Of a stretch of 42,897 bases of DNA, positions 9,725-18,208 are shown one piece after another. Origin of the DNA: Lachnospiraceae bacterium (GTDB lineage: Bacteria; Bacillota_A; Clostridia; Lachnospirales; Lachnospiraceae); NCBI GenBank assembly GCA_024699595.1, contig JAILPG010000035.1:1-42897 (forward strand). The letters are read 5' to 3'. Numbering within the stretch: the first letter of the stretch is position 1; every line of letters starts with the position of its first letter. The notes beneath the pieces are model-generated. The model was not told the origin of the DNA. It did no database searches and worked only from the letters and a program-made list of their open reading frames with translations. The position numbers were made by a program, and so were the translations under genes.

Positions 9725-9765
9725 ATTCTGCTCCATGAATCCGTGTGTATATATTTTCATTCTAT

Positions 9766-9792
9766 ATCATATCACAATGATGTAAGTGTCAA
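9766..9792 (-). promoter_or_regulatory. Promoter of the seven-gene signalling operon
   Basis: On the minus strand, TTGACA (9787-9792) is followed after 15 bases by TATGAT (9766-9771), or after 17 bases by the weaker TGATAT. Transcription would start around 9757-9760, just ahead of the first gene. It diverges from the thiT promoter ~50 bases away. Confidence 0.55.
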
Positions 9793-9838
9793 AAGTCCAT
9801 TTGTGCCGTTATGGTACACGTAAACCTGCAGGCCCGGG

Positions 9839-9866
9839 TTGACAAGGTCGGAAAAAAAGGTATAAT
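9839..9866 (+). promoter_or_regulatory. Promoter of the TPP riboswitch-thiT unit
   Basis: TTGACA (9839-9844) and TATAAT (9861-9866) match the sigma-A consensus exactly with a 16-base spacer. The expected transcript start (~9873) lies about 10 bases before the riboswitch. Confidence 0.85.
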
Positions 9867-9883
9867 TAACAAAAAATAAAGAC

Positions 9884-9968
9884 GAAAGCTGGGGGTGCGA
9901 AAGCTGAGAGGCAGTCAAATGCCAACCCTTATTACTTGATTCGGTTAGTACCGACGTAAGGAAGCTAT
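9884..9968 (+). promoter_or_regulatory. TPP (THI-box) riboswitch
   Basis: The conserved pieces of the thiamine pyrophosphate aptamer occur in order: GGGGGTGC, GCTGAGAG, ACCCTT, CTTGATTCGGTTAGTACCG and CGTAAGGAAGC. The usual CTGATCTGG is a little diverged. The AGCT ends can pair as P1. It lies between a consensus promoter and a terminator in front of a thiamine transporter gene, which fits TPP-triggered shut-off. Confidence 0.95.
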
Positions 9969-9975
9969 ATTATAT

Positions 9976-10010
9976 CTCCCTGCTTTTGTAATACAAAGGG
10001 AGGTTTTTTT
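9976..10010 (+). terminator. Riboswitch expression-platform terminator that also buries the SD
   Basis: CTCCC (9976-9980) pairs with GGGAG (9998-10002), and TTTGT pairs with ACAAA inside it. Seven Ts follow and run straight into the ATG at 10011. The 3' arm is itself the Shine-Dalgarno GGGAGG (9998-10003). The hairpin could therefore stop transcription or, in full-length RNA, hide the ribosome site. Confidence 0.85.
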
Positions 10011-10742
10011 ATGTCATTCTTTGCTACCCTCAACGAAGACGGGTCCTATGATCTGACCACCGCAGGCTACACTGTATTTGTGGTACTCATGGTACTCTGT
10101 GTCATCCTCGCATCATCAATACTTAATTCTAAGCACCGCATGGACACGAGACAGCTTGCTTTTTCGGCCATAGCCATGGCTCTCGGGATGATCACGTCCT
10201 TTATAAAGCTTCTGTCAATGCCTATGGGAGGCAGCGTCACTCTGTTCTCGATGCTCTTCATAACCCTTATCGGCTACTGGTTCGGGTTGTCTGCAGGCCT
10301 TACTACCGCCATAGCCTACGGAATACTTCAGATCCTTGCAGGCCCATACATTATCAGTATTCCGCAGCTTCTCACAGATTACATCCTTGCCTTCGGAGCC
10401 CTGGGACTTTCCGGACTCTTCTGCGGCAAGAAATTCATATGTGTCAACGAAAAAAAGAACAGCACATATACAATATCCGGACTTGTTCCGGGATATATCA
10501 TCGCTGTTCTTTGCAGGCTATTCTTTTCAACCCTCTCGGGCGTTATCTTCTTTGGGAGCTATGCTCCGGATAACTTCCCTAATCCCACCGTATACTCTCT
10601 CGTATACAACGGATCCTACATGGGGCTTGAGCTTCTGCTCACCGTTATCGTGATATCACTGCCGCCTGTATCCTCGGCACTTGAGCGCGTAAAGAGACTT
10701 GCGGTAAACGAACAGGAACACACCGAAACGGTAAAAGCATGA
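10011..10742 (+). CDS. thiT: Energy-coupling-factor thiamine S-component ThiT
   Basis: A 243-residue integral membrane protein with about six to seven hydrophobic segments. It is the substrate-binding S-component that brings thiamine into the cell together with a shared ECF ATPase/T module encoded elsewhere. Family features are MPMGGSVTLFSMLFITLIGYWFG, the LLTDYILAFGALGLSGLF segment, and the arginine/aromatic stretch CRLFFSTLSGVIFFGSYAP. It has an extra N-terminal segment of ~40 residues including one hydrophobic helix. The ATG follows GGGAGG plus seven Ts. Regulation by the TPP riboswitch directly upstream independently supports the substrate. It is one of only two plus-strand genes in the window, and its 3' end faces the pseudo-receiver gene 22 bases away. 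Confidence 0.95.
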   Translation: MSFFATLNEDGSYDLTTAGYTVFVVLMVLCVILASSILNSKHRMDTRQLAFSAIAMALGMITSFIKLLSMPMGGSVTLFSMLFITLIGYWFGLSAGLTTAIAYGILQILAGPYIISIPQLLTDYILAFGALGLSGLFCGKKFICVNEKKNSTYTISGLVPGYIIAVLCRLFFSTLSGVIFFGSYAPDNFPNPTVYSLVYNGSYMGLELLLTVIVISLPPVSSALERVKRLAVNEQEHTETVKA

Positions 10743-10764
10743 CAAACGGCTGATACCAAAAACC

Positions 10765-11538
10765 TCAGGCCATGGTATCTGCAGGATGGTTCGAATAATG
10801 CCTTCTCATGTAAAAGGCGATCTTCTCCATAGGTATCTCTTTTGCAAAACAGATAAGAGGGTTCAGCTGGATACTGTTTACGTATTTCTGCTCTGCCCTC
10901 GTATCAGTGATATACAAAAGCTTCATGTTCTTTGTCTTTACCTTGCGCTCTATGGCCTCAAGAAGGACCCCGAGATCAAGGACAGAAACCTTCATGTTCA
11001 GATTGATCAGGAGGATATCGGTGTTAACAAGATATCTCACCACATCCTCCAAACAGGGAGTGGTCACCGTCGTATTGAAATCACTCTTTATAAGCAGTGA
11101 CAGCTGCTTAAAGTATTCCTTGTCATCATCGATCATCAAAAGATTCGGAAGCGGATCTGTAAGTTCCCTGAAATCCTTATCTATCTCATCCACAAACTCC
11201 TTAAACGGCACCTTTGTGCTGTCATACATTCCGAGTATAAAGAGCTTGGGGATTATCTCTCTCACCTTTGCGATCATTTCCTCACTGCCGTAGAGATAGA
11301 GAGTCTTGTCCTCTTCAAGGCAGAGATCCCTTAAGAAAAAGCAGATCTGGTGCAGCTTCATGTCAAATTCCGCGGGAAGCAGCACTATATAGGTGCTCAC
11401 GATACCGGAAACGCTCACAATATCAGGAACTTCACAGTCACACCATGCGACCGTCATGCCCCTTTCCTTCATATACTCAACGGATATGAGTCTGTTTACA
11501 TTCCTGTCTCCCGAAACAACGGCAACCTTATGTAACAT
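10765..11538 (-). CDS. Two-receiver-like protein with degenerate receiver
   Basis: A 257-residue soluble protein. Residues ~1-120 are a Rossmann-like segment without receiver acidic residues. Residues ~131-250 align with a receiver domain: the acidic patch is present (MIDDDKEYF, Asp137-139), and Thr211 and Lys233 are kept. However, the phospho-acceptor position is Asn179 (ILLINLNMK) instead of Asp, and the MP that normally follows is MK. It has the same layout as the protein at 28662-29417, which keeps the Asp, so the two look like paralogues with different phosphorylation capacity. There is no DNA-binding or enzymatic output domain. It lies 37 bases after the nucleoside permease gene on the same strand and may be its last gene. 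The role is unknown; constitutive signalling or sequestration is conceivable. Confidence 0.8.
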   Translation of the reverse strand: MLHKVAVVSGDRNVNRLISVEYMKERGMTVAWCDCEVPDIVSVSGIVSTYIVLLPAEFDMKLHQICFFLRDLCLEEDKTLYLYGSEEMIAKVREIIPKLFILGMYDSTKVPFKEFVDEIDKDFRELTDPLPNLLMIDDDKEYFKQLSLLIKSDFNTTVTTPCLEDVVRYLVNTDILLINLNMKVSVLDLGVLLEAIERKVKTKNMKLLYITDTRAEQKYVNSIQLNPLICFAKEIPMEKIAFYMRRHYSNHPADTMA

Positions 11539-11575
11539 CCATTATCCCCCTTTACTATTCATCCTTTATACTCTG

Positions 11576-12538
11576 TCATCTCTTACCCTTATCATATATC
11601 TCGCCGAGAGCTCTCGGACTCCTGTTGTTCTTTCCGAAGAATATTAGCAGTAGCAGCGTGATCACATAAGGCAGTATCCTTACAAGGTCATTGTAGGTCG
11701 ACGGCATCCCCAAACGCTGTATTATCGCCTGTCCGGCGCTCCTTGCAAACCCGAACAGAAGGCAGGCAAACAGAGTCGGAAGTATGGACCAGTTTCCGAA
11801 AATAAGCGCCGCGATCGCAAGATAACCAAAGCCCAGATATATGCTCGGTGAAAAATTGGCCGATATCGAATAAGCAAAGCTCATTCCGCCTATGGCAGAA
11901 AGTCCGCCTGACAGAACAACCGCGATAGTCCTCACACGATTGACATCAATGCCGGCTGCATCGGCAGCATGCGGATTGTCGCCGCAGGCACGCAGATGCA
12001 TACCGTAAGGCGTCCTGTACATCACATACCACATAACGACAGCAATCAGGGCTATCATGATCTCAAAGGGATATACCCTCTTAAAGACTGCGCCGATCAC
12101 GGGGATCTTTGAGATCAGGGGTACAGTAAACCGGACACTTGTGCCGAGCACAAACTTGTTGGACTTTTGTCCGAAAAATATCTCATTCAACCTTCTGGTA
12201 AAAAAGCTCGTAAGAGCCATGGCAAGAATGTTTACTACAACGCCGCTTATTACCTGATTGGCCTTGAAACGGATACATAAGAGCACATGGATCAGGGCAT
12301 ACAGCATTCCTCCAAGGAAGGCTATGATGAACGATACATAGAACGGAACCGATGAGGTGGGCCCCAAAAGCGTGGCAAGCACCACAGCCGCAAAAGCACC
12401 CATAAAAGCTCCGAATCCCTGTAATCCTTCTATTGCAAGATTGGTAATACCGCTCTTTTCGGAAAAAATACCTCCGATCGCCATTACAAACATTGGAACC
12501 GCAAATGCAAGTCCGTCAATTATTATGTTCTCTAACAT
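11576..12538 (-). CDS. Nucleoside-type ABC transporter permease (NupQ/YufQ-like)
   Basis: A 320-residue permease of the BPD_transp_2 family with ~9-10 hydrophobic segments. Its landmarks are AIGGIFSEKSGITNLAIEGLQGFGAFMGA near the N-terminus and GDNPHAADAAGIDVNRVRTIAVVLSGGLSAIGG, the EAA-like coupling loop of this family. The start at 12538 has GGAGG seven bases upstream; a longer frame overlapping the preceding gene lacks a ribosome site. It pairs with the permease at 12553-13659 to form the membrane channel of a BMP/NupNOPQ-type importer. Such systems carry purine nucleosides in several Firmicutes and spirochaetes. Substrate here is inferred from gene order and family, not from binding residues. 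Confidence 0.92.
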   Translation of the reverse strand: MLENIIIDGLAFAVPMFVMAIGGIFSEKSGITNLAIEGLQGFGAFMGAFAAVVLATLLGPTSSVPFYVSFIIAFLGGMLYALIHVLLCIRFKANQVISGVVVNILAMALTSFFTRRLNEIFFGQKSNKFVLGTSVRFTVPLISKIPVIGAVFKRVYPFEIMIALIAVVMWYVMYRTPYGMHLRACGDNPHAADAAGIDVNRVRTIAVVLSGGLSAIGGMSFAYSISANFSPSIYLGFGYLAIAALIFGNWSILPTLFACLLFGFARSAGQAIIQRLGMPSTYNDLVRILPYVITLLLLIFFGKNNRSPRALGEIYDKGKR

Positions 12539-12552
12539 ACTATAGCCTCCGA

Positions 12553-13659
12553 TTACTGTTGTGCATCCTTCGCTGCCCTTGAAACATACATCCGTATGAA
12601 TTCCGAACATGCAGCAAATATCAGTATGACTGCGGTTATAAGATCGGCGATCTCTATATCGACACCCTGCTGTGAGCTCATATATATCGACCCCTTTGAT
12701 ATTACGGTGATAAGGAAGGATGCAAAGATACAGCCTATTGGATCGCTGTTTCCCAAAAGGGCAACGGCTATGGCATTAAATCCCATGCTCGGAACCACGC
12801 CCGGCTGTATTGATCCGTAATATCCGCAGAAATAGGTGACTCCCGCAAGCCCTGCAAGAGCACCTGATATGATCATCGTAAGCATCACATTCTTATGAAT
12901 GCTGATACCTGCATAATTGGCCGCTCTCCTGCTGAGTCCGACTGCTTTTATCTCATAGCCTATGGTGGTCCTTTCCAACACGAAGCGGATAATGACCGCA
13001 GTCAGTATGGCGATCGGAAATGCAAGAGGTATGTCAAACTTCAGGGAAAAAGCATTGACATCAACAAGCGTGAGCCGTCCTTCGGCATTTATCGCATCAC
13101 TCTGTCTCGAAACAGGATTGACATAATAGGTATTTATAAAGAACGTGATGATGTACATGATGATATAGTTCAGCATAATGGAGGAAACCACTTCATTTAT
13201 ATTGAACTTATACTTTAACCATCCGATGAGCGCCGCGACAAGGGCTCCCGTGATGATCCCGATAATGACAACAAGCGGCTTTGCGATAAAGGCATTCATG
13301 GATGAATATCCGACGAGGATGCTCGCAAGAAATCCCGAAGCCATCATCATGCCCGATACCCCTATATTGAACAGACCTCCCTTAAGCGCTACCGCGACTG
13401 AAAGAGCTGCAAATATCATCGGTGTCATCGCGTCAAGAAAGCTCATGAAGTCAGTAAACATATTCTGACGTCCTGCATAAGTCTTTTTCGGAAACAGTCC
13501 CGACCCCTGCAACAGATTGACATAGGCTGCACCGGGATTATTACCAATGAGAGCTAAGATCACCGCACAGGCTATAAGACTTATGATGATCGCAAAGACC
13601 GATATCCTTAACATCTGGTTCTTTTCACCGCCAAGAAGCTTTACAAGAAATTTCTTCAT
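12553..13659 (-). CDS. Nucleoside-type ABC transporter permease (NupP/YufP-like)
   Basis: A 368-residue multi-pass permease, the longer of the two subunits. It begins with one N-terminal helix (ISVFAIIISLIACAVILALIG) and a ~40-residue external loop, then ~8-9 helices with the family motif GGLFNIGVSGMMMASGFLASI. The coupling loop is EIKAVGLSRRAANYAGISIHKNVMLTMIISGALAG. Its ATG overlaps the ATPase stop by ATGA (13656-13659), so synthesis is coupled to the ATPase. Fourteen bases separate its stop from the second permease. The length, order and motifs match the NupP position in nupNOPQ operons. Confidence 0.92.
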   Translation of the reverse strand: MKKFLVKLLGGEKNQMLRISVFAIIISLIACAVILALIGNNPGAAYVNLLQGSGLFPKKTYAGRQNMFTDFMSFLDAMTPMIFAALSVAVALKGGLFNIGVSGMMMASGFLASILVGYSSMNAFIAKPLVVIIGIITGALVAALIGWLKYKFNINEVVSSIMLNYIIMYIITFFINTYYVNPVSRQSDAINAEGRLTLVDVNAFSLKFDIPLAFPIAILTAVIIRFVLERTTIGYEIKAVGLSRRAANYAGISIHKNVMLTMIISGALAGLAGVTYFCGYYGSIQPGVVPSMGFNAIAVALLGNSDPIGCIFASFLITVISKGSIYMSSQQGVDIEIADLITAVILIFAACSEFIRMYVSRAAKDAQQ

Positions 13660-15203
13660 TTCTTCACCTCCCCGGTAACGCCCATCATGAACTCTCCGAC
13701 CTCATTGACGGTAAGCTCGGATGCATCGGCTATCTTATTGATACGGCCGTCAAAAATAACACCTATGGTATCAGCCAGATTCATAACCTCATCAAGCTCA
13801 AGGGATATGAGCAGCACGGCCGCTCCCCTGTCTCTCTCTCTTATAATCTGCTTATGTATGTTTGATATAGCCCCAACGTCAAGACCCCTTGTGGGCTGCA
13901 TGAAGATAACCAGTGATCCTCCGAGATCTATCTCACGGGCAATGATAGCCTTTTGCTGGTTGCCTCCTGACATTGAGCTTACTATCGTACTGTTGCCTTT
14001 GCTCGTTCTTATGTCATAGCCTTCTATGAGGTTTTTACCGTGGGATTCGAGTTCGTCGTTTAACATAACGGTTTTCTTTGAGAACCTGGTCAAATAGTAG
14101 ACCTTCAGGGCAAGATTATCACGAAGGTTGTACCCCATTACCAGTCCGACATTCTGGCGGTCCTCAGGGATATAAGTGATCCCTGCCTCGATCCTGTCCC
14201 TGATGGAGGCATTCGTAATGTCCTTTCCGTTTAGGAGGATATGTCCGCTCTTTGTTCCGATCAGTCCCGCAATGGCATCTGCAAGCTCGTTCTGGCCGTT
14301 GCCTGATACACCTGCAAGAGCAAATATCTCTCCGGATCGGATAGAAAATGAAACCTGCTTCACTGCTTCATATCCGGTATCATTTGCTACGGTAAGATCC
14401 TTTACTTCAAGTACAACGTCTCCCGGCTTTGCGGGTTCCTTATCAACAGTGAAGGAAACCTCACGTCCTACCATGAGCCTTGCCATCTCTGCGGTAGTCG
14501 TAGTCTCAACATCCTTTACGTCGATAAGCTTTCCGCGGTTTAGTATCGCACATCTGTCTGCGATAGCTTTGATCTCTTCAAGCTTGTGCGTGATGATGAT
14601 TATCGTCTTGCCGCCGTCCCTGAGTCCCCTGATGATCTCAAGCAGATATTCTATCTCCTGCGGAGTAAGGACTGCCGTAGGCTCATCAAATATCAGTATT
14701 TCAGCATCACGATAGAGCATCTTTAATATCTCGACTCTCTGTTGAGTAGAGACGTTAAGGCTGCTTATGACGGATTTGGGATCGACCTTGAGTCCGTATT
14801 TTTCGGACAGGGCCGCGATCTCCTCATTTGACTTTTTCAGATCGACTCTTGGAATAAAACCCCACAGCTTATTCTGAGGTTCTGTCCCCAGTATTATGTT
14901 TTCCGTGACTGTGTAATTAGAGACCAGCTTGAAGTGCTGATGTACCATGCCTATTCCGAGACGTGTCGCATGACGTGGTGATGTTATGTTAACCTTTTCT
15001 CCGCGGATGAATATCTCACCCTCATCAGGCTCGTACATACCAAAGAGAATACTCATAATGGTAGATTTGCCTGCACCGTTTTCTCCGAGAAGAGCATATA
15101 TCTCGCCTTTTTTGATGCTTATCGAAACATCGTCATTGGCTGTTATTCCCGGGAAGCGTTTGGTGATATGCTTCATTTCAACAATATATTCGGAACTGTC
15201 CAT
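13656..15203 (-). CDS. Nucleoside-type ABC transporter double ATPase (NupO/YufO-like)
   Basis: A 515-residue protein with two fused ATP-binding cassettes. The first has Walker A GENGAGKST, a Q-loop near MVHQHFKLV, a signature-like VSTQQRVEILKML and Walker B ILIFDEPTAVLTP. The second has a degenerate Walker A (GVSGNGQNEL), signature SGGNQQKAIIARE and an altered Walker B (LVIFMQPTRGLDVG). This asymmetry is normal for sugar/nucleoside importers of the RbsA/NupO type, where one site hydrolyses ATP. I chose the ATG at 15203, with GGGAG five bases upstream; a TTG twelve bases further upstream lies inside the terminator T-tract and is unlikely. It drives uptake through the two permeases encoded next to it. 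Confidence 0.94.
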   Translation of the reverse strand: MDSSEYIVEMKHITKRFPGITANDDVSISIKKGEIYALLGENGAGKSTIMSILFGMYEPDEGEIFIRGEKVNITSPRHATRLGIGMVHQHFKLVSNYTVTENIILGTEPQNKLWGFIPRVDLKKSNEEIAALSEKYGLKVDPKSVISSLNVSTQQRVEILKMLYRDAEILIFDEPTAVLTPQEIEYLLEIIRGLRDGGKTIIIITHKLEEIKAIADRCAILNRGKLIDVKDVETTTTAEMARLMVGREVSFTVDKEPAKPGDVVLEVKDLTVANDTGYEAVKQVSFSIRSGEIFALAGVSGNGQNELADAIAGLIGTKSGHILLNGKDITNASIRDRIEAGITYIPEDRQNVGLVMGYNLRDNLALKVYYLTRFSKKTVMLNDELESHGKNLIEGYDIRTSKGNSTIVSSMSGGNQQKAIIAREIDLGGSLVIFMQPTRGLDVGAISNIHKQIIRERDRGAAVLLISLELDEVMNLADTIGVIFDGRINKIADASELTVNEVGEFMMGVTGEVKK

Positions 15204-15213
15204 ATCTGCTCCC

Positions 15214-15253
15214 AAAAAATCAGACGACAGCCGTCATTAAGACAGCTGCCGCC
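15214..15253 (-). terminator. Attenuator-type terminator between binding protein and ATPase genes
   Basis: On the minus strand, a 13-bp stem with a few G-T pairs (arms 15241-15253 and 15223-15235, five-base loop) is followed by TGATTTTTT. It lies inside the transporter operon, so it probably lets the binding lipoprotein be made in excess over the ATPase and permeases. The T-tract ends at the ATPase ribosome site. Confidence 0.75.
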
Positions 15254-15265
15254 CGTTTTTATAAT

Positions 15266-16456
15266 TTATTCTGCATCGATTCCTGTGAAATCATCAGGTG
15301 TAAGTCCGTTAAAGTTTGCTGCGGGAACGATCGTTCCGTTCTTGATAAGCTCATAAGCCTTATCGCACTTTTCGATCACATCAGCGCTTAACTGACATCT
15401 TCCGTCAGCCTTAACATAACCTGTTGAATCGGTATCGGCACCAAGGAGATAGTTGCCTCCCTTGAAGGATCCGTCAAGAACAGTCTCAAGAACACGAGCA
15501 TCGTTGATGCCCATAACCTTAAGGCCAGAGGTAAGGATAACGTTCTCATCGCCGTTTGCACCGTCATCATACTGATCGGTATCGCAGCCTATAACATAAT
15601 CCTTCTCTGCGCTTTCCTTAACAGCTGTGAATACTCCATTTCCTGAAGCACCTGCTGCAACGAAGATAACATCGCAGCCTTCCTTGATAAGGGCATCACC
15701 GACAACCTTGCCGTTTGCGGGATCAGCAAAAGATCCTACATAGTTTCCGCCTACATTAGCGCCGGTAACATCCGTACCTGCATAGGAAGCAAGCTCAACG
15801 ATCTCAGCTGTTGTTCCGTAATGCTTGTTTGAATAGTTAACACCTGACATGAATCCATACTGGTAGTTAACGTTTGAAGGATAAGCAATACCGTTAACAA
15901 CTGCAACCTTGCCTGTCTCGGTTGTAAGAGCTGCTGCAAGACCTGCGAGGAATCCGCTCTCCTGCTCTTTGAACTGCATAGCATAGATGTTGTCAACTTC
16001 CTTCTCGTTGCCGTCAGCATCACTGGGATATGAGTCAACAAGGATGAACTTCTTGTCCGGATTGTCCTCAGCTACCTGTGTGATAGCTGCAAACTGGAAA
16101 CCGTCGCATACGATGGCATCATAATCAGCCACGATATCCTCAACTGCCTGGATACAAGCAGCGGTATCACCGGTCGTCTCCTGAACGGGTGTTACTGTTG
16201 AGCCGGGATGTGCATCACAAAAGCTTACAACGCCTTCATAGTTTTCCTGGTTGAATGAACCGTCATCCACTCCTGAAGGTGAGCTTACGATAGCGATCTT
16301 TAATCCGCCCTCTGCCTCTTCATTTCCTGCATCAGTAGTCTCGGTCGCCGTATCTGACGACGGTGCAGGTGCGGTTCCCGTTGTAGCCATACAGCCTGTT
16401 ACAGTCATTGCTGCAAGAGCTGCACATACCAGTGTTGCAATTACTCTCTTTTTCAT
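15266..16456 (-). CDS. BMP-family nucleoside-binding lipoprotein (NupN/PnrA-like)
   Basis: The extracellular substrate-binding lipoprotein of the importer, ~396 residues from the chosen start. It has a signal peptide with lipobox VTGC (Cys22), a short Ala/Thr/Glu-rich linker, then the two-lobed Bmp fold: LKIAIVSSPSGVDDGSFNQENYEGV at the start, ADYDAIVCDGFQF, a GFLAGLAAALTTETGKVAVVNG stretch, and CDVIFVAAGASGNGVF. PnrA/NupN relatives bind purine nucleosides. I chose the ATG at 16456 because the segment upstream (GGGAGG, ten bases away) is its ribosome site. It is the first gene of the transporter operon and carries an ~85-base leader containing an inverted repeat. Confidence 0.95.
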   Translation of the reverse strand: MKKRVIATLVCAALAAMTVTGCMATTGTAPAPSSDTATETTDAGNEEAEGGLKIAIVSSPSGVDDGSFNQENYEGVVSFCDAHPGSTVTPVQETTGDTAACIQAVEDIVADYDAIVCDGFQFAAITQVAEDNPDKKFILVDSYPSDADGNEKEVDNIYAMQFKEQESGFLAGLAAALTTETGKVAVVNGIAYPSNVNYQYGFMSGVNYSNKHYGTTAEIVELASYAGTDVTGANVGGNYVGSFADPANGKVVGDALIKEGCDVIFVAAGASGNGVFTAVKESAEKDYVIGCDTDQYDDGANGDENVILTSGLKVMGINDARVLETVLDGSFKGGNYLLGADTDSTGYVKADGRCQLSADVIEKCDKAYELIKNGTIVPAANFNGLTPDDFTGIDAE

Positions 16457-16484
16457 GTTTTCATTTCCTCCCATATTATTTGCC

Positions 16485-16534
16485 GGTCATATAAAACCTG
16501 ACAGCATTAACCGTCTTTCTGTCTGTATATGACC
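16485..16534 (-). promoter_or_regulatory. Inverted repeat at the 5' end of the transporter mRNA leader
   Basis: GGTCATATA (16485-16493) and TATATGACC (16526-16534) form a perfect 9-bp stem, with an inner GACAG/CTGTC stem. The structure would sit within a few bases of the transcript start. The 32-base interior is too short for a standard purine aptamer, so I call it only a leader hairpin or operator. Confidence 0.5.
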
Positions 16535-16546
16535 TGCGACTTAATT

Positions 16547-16555
16547 ATTGTAGCA
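16547..16555 (-). promoter_or_regulatory. Extended -10 promoter of the nucleoside transporter operon
   Basis: On the minus strand TGCTACAAT gives an extended -10 (TGn plus TACAAT at 16547-16552). No good -35 is visible. Transcription would start near 16540, giving an ~85-base leader. Confidence 0.6.
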
Positions 16556-16598
16556 TAGATAAAAACCATTTACCACGATTTTTGATCTAACCGCTCCA

Positions 16599-18077
16599 TT
16601 ACTTCAGAGCATTGAGTTTTTCAGCTTTTTTCGTCATTTCCTCAACAACTCCCATTACTTCCTTTACAAGGATCTCATTCTGCTCGGTGGTCTCACAGGT
16701 ATTGCTAGAGTGTGCGGAAACCTCTTCGGTGATCGCCGAAATGGTCTGAACGCTCTCCACGATCTCACGGTTTGCATTTACAAGGTTTCCGACTATATTG
16801 GAAAGATCCGAAGAATTGGAACGTATGGATCTTATGTTCTCTACTATCTTTTCAAAACTCGACTCGGTGATATGTGCTGAATCGTTCTGCAGTCTGTTGC
16901 TCTCAACGAGTGAATTTATCGAATTGACAACACCGGTCATTTCCGCGGAAATGTTGGCGATAAGATCACTTATGTTTCCTGTGGCTGTCTGTGTCTGCCC
17001 TGCAAGATTTGATATCTCGGTCGCAACGACAGCAAAGCCCCGTCCGGCTTCGCCCGCACGTGCCGCTTCTATCGAAGCATTAAGTGCAAGCAGGCTCGTC
17101 TGTGATGCCACATTCTGTATGAGCTCTACTATCGACTGCATCTGTTTCGTTGCTTCCTTGAGCTCATCAACCTCCTTCATAACCTCTGTTCCTGCCTGTT
17201 CCGAAAGCTGTACCTGCTCCATGAGCTTTCCGATATTGTCACGGCCTTCATGGCAGGCATCTACGGTTACGTTCACGTTTCCGCCTATACTGTCGGCAGC
17301 CTTCGTTACAAGCTCGATCTGTGACTGGATCTCTTCAGTCTTGTACAGCTGGTTCTGTACGGAATCAGCTGTGTTTCCGGTACCCGCCTGGATCTCCTGC
17401 ATTGCCGAAAGAGTTTCCTGACTTGAAGAAGCTATCATTGTCATCTTTTGTGATACAGTGGCAACATCATCGATCATGCCTTCCGAAACCTCCATGATCT
17501 CTTCGAGCATGTGATTTGTCCTGTTTCCTGTCTCATTGATCTCATCCATCCGCTCTGTATTGATCGCAGTGATGACTTTGTTTACAACGATCGAGAATAT
17601 GGAACAGAGGATCATGATGAGCACCTCTATCTCAAAATCCGCAACAGCTCCGCCTTCCCAGTTTCTTGAGCTTGCAAACTTTACCGCATGGATGATGGCT
17701 ATGATCGAAACGCCTATTCCGCTCGTGACAGACAGCTTATAATCGTCAAACATAGAAACCATTATAACGGTCGGAAGCGCATATACGAATACAAGTATCG
17801 TATTGGTGGATATAAGGCACAGTACCAGATAGAACAGTCCGTATCCGATCGCCATGATATGCTTTATGATCTTTGAATCAGGATTCATGTTATACACGAT
17901 CCATCCAAGTATCATCGGGATCAGGTCAAACAGCTCTATGGGCAGAAACAGCCCCATGCCTGCTTCGCCCTTTAAAAACTGCACGATGTACGCAACGCTT
18001 ATGATACCTGTCAGTACCGTAAACAGTATCAACGCTGTCTTGTTGACGTAGGCCTGCTGTGATCTTTCTTTTTCCAT
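16599..18077 (-). CDS. Methyl-accepting chemotaxis protein with membrane-embedded input
   Basis: A 492-residue chemoreceptor. Residues ~15-175 hold about six hydrophobic helices with very short loops, so there is no extracytoplasmic ligand domain and no clear HAMP. The rest is the long helical signalling domain with the near-invariant hairpin tip ([28 protein letters not shown], around residue 342), the CheA/CheW contact site. The protein ends soon after a final helical stretch ([13 protein letters not shown]) and has no CheR-tethering pentapeptide. SD (GGAGG) and a good extended -10 promoter lie upstream. A receptor of this type may sense membrane state or a small hydrophobic ligand. No other chemotaxis gene is in the window. 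Confidence 0.95.
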   Translation of the reverse strand: MEKERSQQAYVNKTALILFTVLTGIISVAYIVQFLKGEAGMGLFLPIELFDLIPMILGWIVYNMNPDSKIIKHIMAIGYGLFYLVLCLISTNTILVFVYALPTVIMVSMFDDYKLSVTSGIGVSIIAIIHAVKFASSRNWEGGAVADFEIEVLIMILCSIFSIVVNKVITAINTERMDEINETGNRTNHMLEEIMEVSEGMIDDVATVSQKMTMIASSSQETLSAMQEIQAGTGNTADSVQNQLYKTEEIQSQIELVTKAADSIGGNVNVTVDACHEGRDNIGKLMEQVQLSEQAGTEVMKEVDELKEATKQMQSIVELIQNVASQTSLLALNASIEAARAGEAGRGFAVVATEISNLAGQTQTATGNISDLIANISAEMTGVVNSINSLVESNRLQNDSAHITESSFEKIVENIRSIRSNSSDLSNIVGNLVNANREIVESVQTISAITEEVSAHSSNTCETTEQNEILVKEVMGVVEEMTKKAEKLNALK

Positions 18078-18141
18078 GAGAGCCCTCCTGAATGATTATG
18101 AATTTCTCCGCCCCTTACCGAAGCAATACATTGACTTTTTC

Positions 18142-18150
18142 ATTATAGCA
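18142..18150 (-). promoter_or_regulatory. Extended -10 promoter of the chemoreceptor gene
   Basis: TGCTATAAT on the minus strand is a perfect extended -10. The start would be near 18135, leaving a leader of ~58 bases ending in GGAGG. Confidence 0.65.
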
Positions 18151-18208
18151 TGATTCAGGCATCACAGGTACCTGATACCAAAAATGCCCATGTACGCCTG
18201 CAGGATCT

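Noticed and set aside
10750..10790. A 13-base match (CTGATACCAAAAA) plus TGCAGGAT shared with 18171-18210
   Set aside because: 13-base matches are expected by chance in a window this size, and the sites lie in different contexts: one overlaps a gene end, the other is a spacer. No element boundary is visible.
14176..14715. A 179-codon plus-strand frame within the ATPase gene
   Set aside because: It is antisense to conserved ABC ATPase motifs, Ser-rich, and without a start signal.
16485..16534. A standard purine riboswitch in front of the nucleoside transporter
   Set aside because: The conserved core (TATAA, TTTCTACC, CCGTAAA type sequences) is missing and the interior is too short for two hairpins.
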